Below are positions 15,444 through 23,857 of a stretch of DNA of 64,000 nucleotides, piece by piece (position 1 is the stretch's first letter; each line of letters starts with the position of its first letter). Made by a program: the position numbers and the translations under genes. Origin of the DNA: Halobacteroides halobius DSM 5150 (lineage in GTDB: Bacteria; Bacillota; Halanaerobiia; Halobacteroidales; Halobacteroidaceae); NCBI RefSeq assembly GCF_000328625.1, contig NC_019978.1, positions 992,001 to 1,056,000 of the forward strand, in the 5' to 3' direction. The notes beneath the pieces were generated by a model that did no database searches, had not been told where the DNA came from, and saw only the letters and a program-made list of their open reading frames with translations.

Positions 15444-16131
15444 AGTAATGAACTCTTACTCCTAGAGAAATACCTTGTTTAGAACCTACAGCTGAGCCAA
15501 TAGTTTTATAACTGATAGTTCCTTTTACATTTCCTTTGATTCTTACCTCTAATCCAATCTGACTATTAAATAACCAACCACCAGTTTCATCGGGATCATA
15601 AGCGAATTTGGCACTAGAAAAGAAATTATAATTTTCCCAACGAGAGCGGCTTAAAACACCAGCTATAAAATAAATTTTATTTAGATTTTGTACTATTCCA
15701 TTATTCTTAGGACTTATTACATTTCCTCTATAAGTTTTGAGTCCTACTTGAATAGCATTTAAAGCATCAGGGGTTACAAATAAAGGGTGTCTAGGAATAT
15801 ACTGATAACCAATATCTAAGATTGGCCCTTCTAAGTAAAAATGATTTACACCTATTCCCTTATAACTCGGAACAATAAAATCCATTATTGGTTTCTCCCC
15901 ATCTTTAACTTCATTAGTTTGGGTTAATTTAAAATTAATAGAGGACTGGTTACTAAGTCCAAAACCAACTAAAAATGATTGCAACCTTAATCTAGTCCCT
16001 GCATTAAAACTTTCAATTTTAAAGGTATGTTTTCCTGTTCCAGTAGTAAATGTAGCATAACTTGTAGTAGTGTAACAGATGATTGCTAATCCTATGATAA
16101 GTAGTGAAGCTAGTTTTTTATTTAAGTGCAT
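15442..16131 (-). CDS. Exported protein, probable outer-membrane beta-barrel
   Basis: The 229-residue protein has a signal peptide (1-26, ending TTSYAT). The mature part is rich in alternating polar/hydrophobic strands and Gly and aromatic residues, and ends GISLGVRVHY with a C-terminal Tyr. This is the pattern of an outer-membrane barrel. No family is recognised. SD aaaggagttcaata precedes the ATG on the minus strand. It is divergent from the similar barrel gene at 16308, and the two could be distant relatives (both start with a short polar strand after the signal peptide). Confidence 0.55.
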   Translation of the reverse strand: MHLNKKLASLLIIGLAIICYTTTSYATFTTGTGKHTFKIESFNAGTRLRLQSFLVGFGLSNQSSINFKLTQTNEVKDGEKPIMDFIVPSYKGIGVNHFYLEGPILDIGYQYIPRHPLFVTPDALNAIQVGLKTYRGNVISPKNNGIVQNLNKIYFIAGVLSRSRWENYNFFSSAKFAYDPDETGGWLFNSQIGLEVRIKGNVKGTISYKTIGSAVGSKQGISLGVRVHY

Positions 16132-16307
16132 TATTGAACTCCTTTCTATAAGCTAGTTAAATATTAATTCTTATCATCATTAGTATTCTATACTTATATT
16201 TAAGAATCCTTTTTTTATTTAATAGAAGAGAAAATGATTATAGGCAGGAAAAAATGTATTTGTAGAGAATAAATACAAAGAATAATAGAGAAATTAGGAG
16301 GGATTGA

Positions 16308-16859
16308 ATGTTAAATAGAAAATCATTTGTTTTAATAGTAGGTATTGTGTTATTATTTAGTAGTAGTACAGTTGCATCTAATTTTAATCTTGGAGTAGGG
16401 AATAATAATCTTAAAGTAACTAATTTTAGTTTTAAGCAGCAAGATTATATTTTATTGGATGTCGGGTATGGTGTTGATAAGTATACTGGTTATGGTTTAG
16501 AGGTACTTACTGGTGCTAAACAAGGATTACTTGGTTTAGAATATCAATTTTTGCCCCACCAATTAAGAAATAAAAGGAAACTCAATTACGCTCTTAAACT
16601 AGGTTTGGTAAGTGGTACTGTCTTTAATGAATCTGCTAGATCATTTAAAGCAGGGTTTATAGTGGAGAAAGAGTTGGAAATGAAGGATATTTATTTTAAT
16701 TTTGATGTAATTGCTAGCTCTGAACCTGTGATAGATGCTGAAGTTGGTATTTCTGGTAAGATAGCTAATGGTATTTTAGGAGTACTAGGTGGGAAAGTAA
16801 TAACTAAGCAAGATGAATCTAGTAGTAGTATTAATTATGGAATTAAAATGGAGTTTTAA
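16308..16859 (+). CDS. Exported protein, probable outer-membrane beta-barrel
   Basis: The 183-residue protein has a signal peptide (1-23, ending TVASN). Repeated strands such as YGLEVLTGAKQGLLGLEYQF and a final INYGIKMEF with C-terminal Phe indicate a small barrel. The family is unknown. It lies divergent to the previous barrel gene across a 176-base spacer, which holds AT-rich sequence and the SD taggagggattga but no further gene. Confidence 0.55.
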   Translation: MLNRKSFVLIVGIVLLFSSSTVASNFNLGVGNNNLKVTNFSFKQQDYILLDVGYGVDKYTGYGLEVLTGAKQGLLGLEYQFLPHQLRNKRKLNYALKLGLVSGTVFNESARSFKAGFIVEKELEMKDIYFNFDVIASSEPVIDAEVGISGKIANGILGVLGGKVITKQDESSSSINYGIKMEF

Positions 16860-16897
16860 AGGTTAATTTTACATAAATTAAAATAGGAGTGATGGAG

Positions 16898-18295
16898 ATG
16901 AGTTTTTTTGATAAGGTAAAGATTAAAGATGTTTTAGCTACTAATGTAGAGGATATGTCAAATGTAACAGTCTACGGTTGGACAAGAACTAAACGAGGTT
17001 CTAAAAATATTGCTTTTCTGGAATTAAATGATGGAAGTTGCCTTAAAAATTTACAGATTGTTATTTTAAATCCTAGTAATTTTCCTAAGTTAGATAAGAT
17101 TAATACCGGAACTAGCCTTAAGGTGACAGGTTATATAGAACAAGTAGAAGGTAGAGAACAAAGTGTAGAAATGAAGGCCGAAAGTATTGAGATTATAGGA
17201 GATTGTCCAGCAGATTATCCATTACAAAAGAAAGAACATTCATTTGACTTTTTACGGGAGAATGCGCACTTAAGGCCACGGACTGATACATTTGGAGTTA
17301 TGAATAGATTTAGAAGTAAAATGTCTTATGCTGTCCACCAATTCTTTCAAGAAAGAGATTTTAATTATATCCAAACACCAATTATTACTGCTAATGATAC
17401 TGAAGGAGCAGGAGAAGTTTTTCAGGTAACTAATTTTGATTTAGCTGATATTCCATTAGATGAAGCAGGTCAAGTAGATTATACGCAAGATTTTTTTGCC
17501 GAAAAGACTGGTTTAACAGTAAGTGGTCAATTAGAAGCAGAGATTTTAGCTTGTGGTTTAGGTGATGTTTATACATTCGGGCCAACCTTTAGAGCAGAAA
17601 ATTCTAATACTTCTCGTCATGCAGCAGAATTTTGGATGATTGAACCTGAAATGGCCTTTTGTGATTTAGATGATAATATGGAAGTGATTGAAGAATTCTT
17701 AAAGTATTTATTTAAGTATGCTCTAGAGGAATGTCAAGAGGAGATGGAATTCTTTAATCAACAGATTGCAGCTGAAGATAAGATAGCTACACTAAAAGAA
17801 ATTATAGCTACTGATTTTGGTAAGATTACATATACAGAAGCAATTGAAATTTTAGAAAAGGCAGAGCAAGATTTTGAATATCCAGTTAAGTGGGGGATTG
17901 ATCTTAAGACTGAACACGAACGTTACCTAACAGAAGAGTATTTCGAAAAACCAATTATGGTTACTGATTATCCATTTGATATTAAAGCATTTTATATGCG
18001 GTTAAATGATGACCAAAAGACAGTTAGGGCTGTTGATTGTTTAGTACCTGGAGTAGGAGAGATTGTTGGAGGTAGTCAACGGGAAGAAAGATATGATGTA
18101 TTAATTGATCTAATGCAACAGATGGATATGGATTTAGACAAGTATGATTGGTTTTTAGAATCAAGAGAGTATGGTACAGTACCCCACTCTGGTTTTGGAT
18201 TAGGTTTTGAAAGAATTTTAATGTATATTTCTGGTATGAGTAATATTCGAGATGTTATCTCATTTCCTAGAACTCCTGGTAATGCAAAATTTTAA
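16898..18295 (+). CDS. asnS: Asparaginyl-tRNA synthetase
   Basis: This 465-residue class IIb synthetase charges tRNA-Asn. An N-terminal OB fold (VTVYGWTRTKRGSKNIAF) is followed by the catalytic core with motif 2 (TFGPTFRAENSNTSRHAAEFW) split over 17577-17640 and motif 3 (GFGLGFERILMYI) near the end. Length matches E. coli AsnS. The ATG at 16898 is chosen because AGGAG is eight bases upstream; the GTG and ATG at 16889-16892 fall too close. No T-box leader is visible in the short spacer. Confidence 0.95.
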   Translation: MSFFDKVKIKDVLATNVEDMSNVTVYGWTRTKRGSKNIAFLELNDGSCLKNLQIVILNPSNFPKLDKINTGTSLKVTGYIEQVEGREQSVEMKAESIEIIGDCPADYPLQKKEHSFDFLRENAHLRPRTDTFGVMNRFRSKMSYAVHQFFQERDFNYIQTPIITANDTEGAGEVFQVTNFDLADIPLDEAGQVDYTQDFFAEKTGLTVSGQLEAEILACGLGDVYTFGPTFRAENSNTSRHAAEFWMIEPEMAFCDLDDNMEVIEEFLKYLFKYALEECQEEMEFFNQQIAAEDKIATLKEIIATDFGKITYTEAIEILEKAEQDFEYPVKWGIDLKTEHERYLTEEYFEKPIMVTDYPFDIKAFYMRLNDDQKTVRAVDCLVPGVGEIVGGSQREERYDVLIDLMQQMDMDLDKYDWFLESREYGTVPHSGFGLGFERILMYISGMSNIRDVISFPRTPGNAKF

Positions 18296-18310
18296 TCATA
18301 GATTATATTT

Positions 18311-18338
18311 AGACATCCTTCGGGATGTCTTTTTTCTT
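18311..18338 (+). terminator. Rho-independent terminator of asnS
   Basis: AGACATCC, TTCG loop, GGATGTCT, then TTTTTTC. The UUCG loop makes it a stable hairpin. Confidence 0.9.
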
Positions 18339-18400
18339 TTTAATATTATTTATATTTTTTAGGTATCCTAAAGTTAAAAGTCTTAAAGGAGGAGCTAGAA

Positions 18401-20986
18401 GTGCAAGTTACTAATAAAGAAGAGTTAAATAAACTAATTCAAAATGTTAAGCGAGCTCAAGAAAGATATAGTGATTACTCACAACAAGAAGTTGATGAGA
18501 TATTTAAACAAGCTGCTATAGCTGCTAATGATAAACGCATTGAGTTAGCTAAATTAGCTGTAGAGGATACCCAGATGGGAGTTGTAGAAGATAAAGTAAT
18601 TAAGAATCATTTTTCAGCTGAGTATATTTATAATAGGTATAAAGATAATCAAACCTGTGGTGTCATTGAAGAGGATGATTCCTATGGCATAAAAAAGATA
18701 GCGGAACCAATTGGAGTCATTGCTGGAATAGTACCAGTCACCAATCCTACTTCAACAACTATCTTTAAGTCATTATTATCTCTTAAGACCAGAAATGCTA
18801 TTATATTCTCACCGCACCCAAGTGCTAGAGAGTGTACTATTGAGGCTGCTAAAACTGTTTTAGAAGCTGCAGTTGAAGCTGGAGCACCAAGAGATATTAT
18901 TGGTTGGATTGATGAGCCTTCGATTGAATTATCTCAAATGGTAATGAAGCATGATGATGTAAATATGATTTTAGCTACTGGAGGGCCAGGTATGGTTAAA
19001 GCTGCTTATTCTTCTGGAAAACCAGCTATTGGAGTAGGAGCTGGAAATACTCCTGCTATCATTGATGAAACTGCACATCTTAAGATGGCAGTTAGTTCCA
19101 TTTTAATGAGTAAAACATTTGACCACGGAGTTATTTGTGCCTCAGAACAATCAGTAACAGTAGTAGATGAAGTCTATGATGAGGTAAAACAAGAGTTTGA
19201 TGAGCGGGGAGCTTATATATTATCTCCTAAGGAGAAAGAAAAAGTAGCTAATACTTTAGTAGAAGATGGTAAGATAAACGCAAAGATTGTGGGCCAACCT
19301 GCTCATTATATTGCTAGTCTAGCTGGTCTGGAAGTTCCTCGAGAGACTAAAGTATTAATAGCAGAAGTAGAAGATGTCGGGACTGAGGAACCATTTTCTT
19401 ATGAAAAATTATCCCCTACTTTAGCTATGTATAGAGCTGAAGATTTTAAGGATGCAGTAGATAATGCAACTGCTTTAGTTAAGTTTGGAGGAATTGGTCA
19501 TACTTCAGTTTTATATACAGATCAGATTAATGAGCAGCGCAGGGATTACTTCGCTTCCAAAATGAAAACAGGAAGAATCTTAATTAATATGCCATCTTCT
19601 CAAGGAGCTATTGGGGATATTTATAACTTTAAGTTACAACCATCGTTGACCTTAGGTTGTGGTAGTTGGGGTGGTAACTCAGTTAGTGAGAATGTAGGAG
19701 TGAGACACTTATTAAATATTAAGACTACTGCACAAAGACAAGAGAATATGTTATGGTTTAAGGTACCAGAAGATATTTATTTTAAATATGGTTCTTTACC
19801 TACTGCTTTGACTGAACTTAAGGGTAAGGAGCGAGCCTTTGTAGTGACAGATCAAGAATTATATGATCTTGGTTATGCTGAAGAAGTTACAGATGAATTA
19901 GATAAGAATAATATAGACTTTAGGGTCTTTTCTGATATTGAACCTGATCCTACAATTGATATTGTTGAAAAGGCAGTAGAGCAGATGAAAAGCTATGAAC
20001 CTGATTTAATTATTGCTCTTGGTGGAGGTTCGCCAATGGATGCTGCTAAGATCATGTGGTTAATCTATGAACATCCTGAGGTTGAATTTAAGGAATTAGC
20101 AATGACTTTTATGGATATTAGAAAGAGAATTTATGAATTTCCCGAGTTGGGAAATAAAGCTGAGCTAGTTGCAATTCCTACTACTTCTGGAACTGGATCG
20201 GAAGTAACTCCCTTTGCAGTAGTAACTGATGATCAATCAGGGATTAAATATCCTATTGCAGATTATGAATTAACTCCTAGTATGGCCATAGTTGATCCTG
20301 ATTTAGTATTAAGTATGCCACCTAAACTAACTGCTTACTCAGGAATTGATGCTTTAGTACATGCTATTGAAGCTTATACATCTGTATTATCTAATGAGTA
20401 CACTAAGGGCTTGGCCCTAGAAGCAAGTAGATTAGTCTTTAAGTATCTCCCACGCTCTTATCATAATGGTGGAGATGATAGAAAAGCTCGGGCCAAGATG
20501 CACTATGCTGCGACTACCTCAGGGATGGCCTTTGCTAATGCTTTTTTAGGGGTTTGCCATTCAATGGCCCATAAACTTGGTTCTGCTTTTCATCTACCTC
20601 ATGGATTAGCTAATGCTTTATTAATTGAACAGGTAATAAAATATAATGCTAGTGATGTACCACTTAAACAAACCTCTTATCCTCAATATAAGTATCCTTT
20701 AGGAAAAAGAAGATATGCTAAATTAGCTAATCATTTAGGTCTAGGAGGTAATAGTGATGCTGAAAAGGTTGATTTATTAATTGAAGCAATTTCTGAATTG
20801 AAACAAGAATTAGATATTCCAAGTAGTATAGCTGATCTTGGAATTACAGAGCAGGAGTTTTATAGTAAACTCGATGAAATGTCTGAATTAGCTTTTGATG
20901 ATCAGTGTACAGCTGCTAATCCTAGATACCCATTAATTAGTGAAATAAAGGGATTATATCTAAAAGCATATAAAGGAGAGGTTTAA
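18401..20986 (+). CDS. adhE: Bifunctional acetaldehyde-CoA/alcohol dehydrogenase
   Basis: This 861-residue AdhE converts acetyl-CoA to ethanol in two NADH-dependent steps. The aldehyde dehydrogenase half carries the catalytic Cys at about 246 (GVICASEQS). The iron alcohol dehydrogenase half begins near 450 with GGGSPMDAAK and the metal ligands in FHLPHGLANALLI and the preceding CHSMAHKLG. Length is normal. The start is a GTG at 18401 with AAGGAGGAG upstream. It stands alone, with its own terminator. It marks a fermentative metabolism. Confidence 0.96.
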   Translation: MQVTNKEELNKLIQNVKRAQERYSDYSQQEVDEIFKQAAIAANDKRIELAKLAVEDTQMGVVEDKVIKNHFSAEYIYNRYKDNQTCGVIEEDDSYGIKKIAEPIGVIAGIVPVTNPTSTTIFKSLLSLKTRNAIIFSPHPSARECTIEAAKTVLEAAVEAGAPRDIIGWIDEPSIELSQMVMKHDDVNMILATGGPGMVKAAYSSGKPAIGVGAGNTPAIIDETAHLKMAVSSILMSKTFDHGVICASEQSVTVVDEVYDEVKQEFDERGAYILSPKEKEKVANTLVEDGKINAKIVGQPAHYIASLAGLEVPRETKVLIAEVEDVGTEEPFSYEKLSPTLAMYRAEDFKDAVDNATALVKFGGIGHTSVLYTDQINEQRRDYFASKMKTGRILINMPSSQGAIGDIYNFKLQPSLTLGCGSWGGNSVSENVGVRHLLNIKTTAQRQENMLWFKVPEDIYFKYGSLPTALTELKGKERAFVVTDQELYDLGYAEEVTDELDKNNIDFRVFSDIEPDPTIDIVEKAVEQMKSYEPDLIIALGGGSPMDAAKIMWLIYEHPEVEFKELAMTFMDIRKRIYEFPELGNKAELVAIPTTSGTGSEVTPFAVVTDDQSGIKYPIADYELTPSMAIVDPDLVLSMPPKLTAYSGIDALVHAIEAYTSVLSNEYTKGLALEASRLVFKYLPRSYHNGGDDRKARAKMHYAATTSGMAFANAFLGVCHSMAHKLGSAFHLPHGLANALLIEQVIKYNASDVPLKQTSYPQYKYPLGKRRYAKLANHLGLGGNSDAEKVDLLIEAISELKQELDIPSSIADLGITEQEFYSKLDEMSELAFDDQCTAANPRYPLISEIKGLYLKAYKGEV

Positions 20987-21003
20987 TTTTAAGTATGAAA
21001 GCA

Positions 21004-21034
21004 AACTCAGTCCTTAAGGGCTGAGTTTTTTTAA
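21004..21034 (+). terminator. Rho-independent terminator of adhE
   Basis: AACTCAG and CTGAGTT pair (with CCTTAAGG in the middle) and are followed by a run of Ts. Confidence 0.85.
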
Positions 21035-21143
21035 TTATAGAAGAAATAAAAAATAGAGGTAATATAAAGTTTAATTAGAAAGTATTTATATAGAGATCTG
21101 TTATTTTTTAATTAATTAAAAATAGATAAAAAGGGGATGAACA

Positions 21144-21686
21144 ATGAAAGAAGAACAAAAGGTGATTGTTGTATATAAAAGTAAGTATGGTAGTACAAAA
21201 TGTTATGCAGAATGGATTGCTCAAGCTGTTAAAGGAGATTTATTTGAAAGTTCTGAAGTTAAGTCTGCTGATCTTTTTAAATATGATACTATAATTTTTG
21301 GTGGTGGACTTTATGCAGTAGGTATTATTGGGGTTGATATAATTAAGAATAATTTTGAACAGTTAAAAGATAAAAAATTAATAGTATATGCTGTAGGAGC
21401 TTCTAGTGGTAAAGAGGAAGATAAAAATAATGTTTTGAATAATAATTTTACTGCTAAAATGAAAGAAAAGATAGATTTTTTTATGCTCAGAGGTGCTTTT
21501 AATCGCAAAAGATTAAATTTAATAGATAGATTTTTAATGTGGATTTTAAAATTAAAGTTAAAAAGCAAAGACCCTAAAGAGTTAAAATCAGATGAAAAAG
21601 GGATATTAGATTGTTATGATACTCCTATGGATTGGACAAATAAGGAAGCAATTATCCCTATTGTGGAGTCTATAAATAATAGGTAG
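21144..21686 (+). CDS. Flavodoxin-domain protein
   Basis: The 180-residue protein has the FMN phosphate loop SKYGSTKCYAEWIA (about 13-26) and a later IIFGGGLYAVGI segment, typical of the flavodoxin_5/HemG-like group. It is probably a cytoplasmic FMN-dependent electron carrier or oxidoreductase. A Lys/Leu-rich insertion (LKLKLKSKDPKELKSD) near residues 130-150 could contact the membrane. It is a single gene; SD aaaaggggatgaaca precedes the ATG. Confidence 0.8.
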   Translation: MKEEQKVIVVYKSKYGSTKCYAEWIAQAVKGDLFESSEVKSADLFKYDTIIFGGGLYAVGIIGVDIIKNNFEQLKDKKLIVYAVGASSGKEEDKNNVLNNNFTAKMKEKIDFFMLRGAFNRKRLNLIDRFLMWILKLKLKSKDPKELKSDEKGILDCYDTPMDWTNKEAIIPIVESINNR

Positions 21687-21706
21687 TATCATTGTTTCTA
21701 ATTAAT

Positions 21707-21735
21707 TTGACAAAATATAAAGAGTATACTAAAAT
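21707..21735 (+). promoter_or_regulatory. Predicted promoter of the SLC13-type transporter
   Basis: TTGACA (21707-21712), 17 bases, TAAAAT (21730-21735), about 99 bases before the TTG start. Confidence 0.5.
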
Positions 21736-21833
21736 TTATAATGAAAAGTTTACTAACTAGATAGGGATATATTTTTTTGAATATAAAATCTAGTTTATCG
21801 GTAGGGAATAGACAGATTAAAGGAGGGATCTAT

Positions 21834-23756
21834 TTGATTGAGCAAGTTAAAAAAATCACTTCTATATTATTAATAACAAGTATAGTCTTGGTTTTTCTTT
21901 CATCTGGAGTAGTTACAGCAGCTAATTTAAATAAAGTGGCAAGTGTAAAGCTTAACTTTAACAGAAAAATAGCTATAGTTAGTTTGTTAATAATAGTAAC
22001 CTTAGTGTTATTTATTTGGGAGCCATTACCAATAGGTATTATAGCGTTAGCAATACCAGTAATTCTTGTATCATTAAATAAATGGACCGAAGTTTCTGCT
22101 AATCAAGCATTATCCGGATTTAGTAATAATGCTACTATTACTGTTATGGCCATGTTTGTGTTAAGTAAGGGTATCCAAAATAGTGGAGTAGTTCAGATTA
22201 TTGGTAGTAAAATAGAAGAAGTTACAGGTGGTAATGAACGAAAACAGGTAGGGGTAATTTCTGCTTTGACAGGAACTATTGCAAGTATTATTAATAATAC
22301 CCCTGTAGTGGCTGCTTTTGTACCGATGGTAACTAATCTAGCTCGAAGAACTAAAGTATCACCATCGAAGTTACTTATTCCTCTTTCTTATGCATCTATG
22401 TTGGGAGGAACTATAACTTTATTAGGGACGTCTACTAATATTTTAGCTAGTCAATTATCCGGACGACTGATTGAACATCCTTTTGGAATGTTTGAATTTA
22501 CTAAATTAGGGATTATAGTATTTGTAGTGGGATTACTGTACTTAATTACAATCGGATATTATTTAATTCCAGAACGAATAATTTATGAAGCGGAAGATCT
22601 AATGGAAGGTTATAAGATGGATAAATTTTTAACTGAGGTAGAAATTAAAGAAGAGTCTCCTTTGCTAGGAAAAAGTATTGGAGAGGTTTTTAAAGATTTG
22701 GATAAAGATTTAGATGTAATCCAAATGACTCGTGAAGGAGAACAGTTTATGGAACCATTGAATGTTAAAACTATTAGACCTGGAGATCATTTAGTGATTA
22801 AAGCTAATCAAAAGACGTTATTAGACTTTATTGAAACTAAAGGAATCAGGATCTTACCAGATATTGAGGTTAGTCAAAAGCAGTTAGAAGATGCAGTGCA
22901 AGGTCAAAAGGTTATAGAAATGGTTGTGCCTGATAATTCGTTTATAACTGGACAGACTATTAGTGATGTTAATTTTCTTGAACGATATGATGCTAGTCTG
23001 CTTGCTATTAGACATGGAGAAAGAACATCACATGGAGAATTAAAAGATTTTACTTTAAGAGCAGGAGATGTATTACTTCTTTTAGTAACAGAAGATACGT
23101 TGGATAGATTAGATGATAATACTAATTTTATTATTGAAGAGGGGTCTGAAACTTCTGATTATCAATTGGAACAAATTTTTATTACTCTAGGTATTGTAGG
23201 TGCCGTGATTACTTTAGCATCATTAAATATTATTTCTATTGCTATTGCAACTTTAGGAGGAGTAATAGCACTGGTAGCTACTAATTTAGTAAAACCTAAG
23301 GAAGTGTATGAAGCAATAAATTGGGAAGTCTTTTTCTTACTAGCAGGATTAATTCCTTTAGGAGGAGCAATTCAAGAGACAGGGACTGCAAAATATATAG
23401 CTACGCAATTATTAAGTATTACTGGATCTTTACCTTTAGTTGTAATTTTAGGTATCTTTTATTTATTTACTGCAATACTAACTAATGTTATAAGTAATAA
23501 TGCTAGTGTAGTACTAATGATTCCAGTAGCAGTAGGAGCGGCTAATCAAATCGGGGCCAACCCTTTTGCTTTTGTTTTAGCAGTAACTTTTGCAGCTAGT
23601 TCTGCTTTTGCAAGTCCAATTGGCTATCAAACAAATTTAATGGTGTATGGTCCTGGTGGATATAAATTTCGGGACTTTTTACTTGTAGGAGCCCCATTAC
23701 AAATATTATTATCGATTATAGTTCCTATTTTCATTTCTTTCTTTTGGGGCATCTAG
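21834..23756 (+). CDS. SLC13/ArsB-like anion permease with two TrkA-C domains
   Basis: The 640-residue membrane protein of the divalent anion:Na+ symporter type has about 11 helices interrupted by a cytoplasmic insertion. The insertion holds two RCK_C/TrkA-C modules (about residues 265-440, LGKSIGEVFKDL and ITGQTISDVNFLERYDASLLAIRHG). Signature stretches are NNTPVVAAFVPMV and LGTSTNILAS. Sulfate or a carboxylate is the likely substrate but is not proven. The TTG at 21834 is chosen because AGGAGGG lies just upstream. It has its own promoter and terminator. Confidence 0.85.
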   Translation: MIEQVKKITSILLITSIVLVFLSSGVVTAANLNKVASVKLNFNRKIAIVSLLIIVTLVLFIWEPLPIGIIALAIPVILVSLNKWTEVSANQALSGFSNNATITVMAMFVLSKGIQNSGVVQIIGSKIEEVTGGNERKQVGVISALTGTIASIINNTPVVAAFVPMVTNLARRTKVSPSKLLIPLSYASMLGGTITLLGTSTNILASQLSGRLIEHPFGMFEFTKLGIIVFVVGLLYLITIGYYLIPERIIYEAEDLMEGYKMDKFLTEVEIKEESPLLGKSIGEVFKDLDKDLDVIQMTREGEQFMEPLNVKTIRPGDHLVIKANQKTLLDFIETKGIRILPDIEVSQKQLEDAVQGQKVIEMVVPDNSFITGQTISDVNFLERYDASLLAIRHGERTSHGELKDFTLRAGDVLLLLVTEDTLDRLDDNTNFIIEEGSETSDYQLEQIFITLGIVGAVITLASLNIISIAIATLGGVIALVATNLVKPKEVYEAINWEVFFLLAGLIPLGGAIQETGTAKYIATQLLSITGSLPLVVILGIFYLFTAILTNVISNNASVVLMIPVAVGAANQIGANPFAFVLAVTFAASSAFASPIGYQTNLMVYGPGGYKFRDFLLVGAPLQILLSIIVPIFISFFWGI

Positions 23757-23776
23757 ACAAAATTAATAATTTGTTT

Positions 23777-23802
23777 AAAAGGCCAAATTTGGCCTTTTTT
23801 TG
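23777..23802 (+). terminator. Rho-independent terminator
   Basis: AAAAGGCCAAA and TTTGGCCTTTT form a near-perfect hairpin ending in Ts. Confidence 0.88.
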
Positions 23803-23857
23803 TTTTACTTGATTTGATATAATAATGATGAATTGTGAAAGAGAAAGGACTGAACTA

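Noticed and set aside
16860-16897. T-box leader for asnS
   Set aside because: The spacer is only about 38 bases and contains no specifier stem or T-box sequence.
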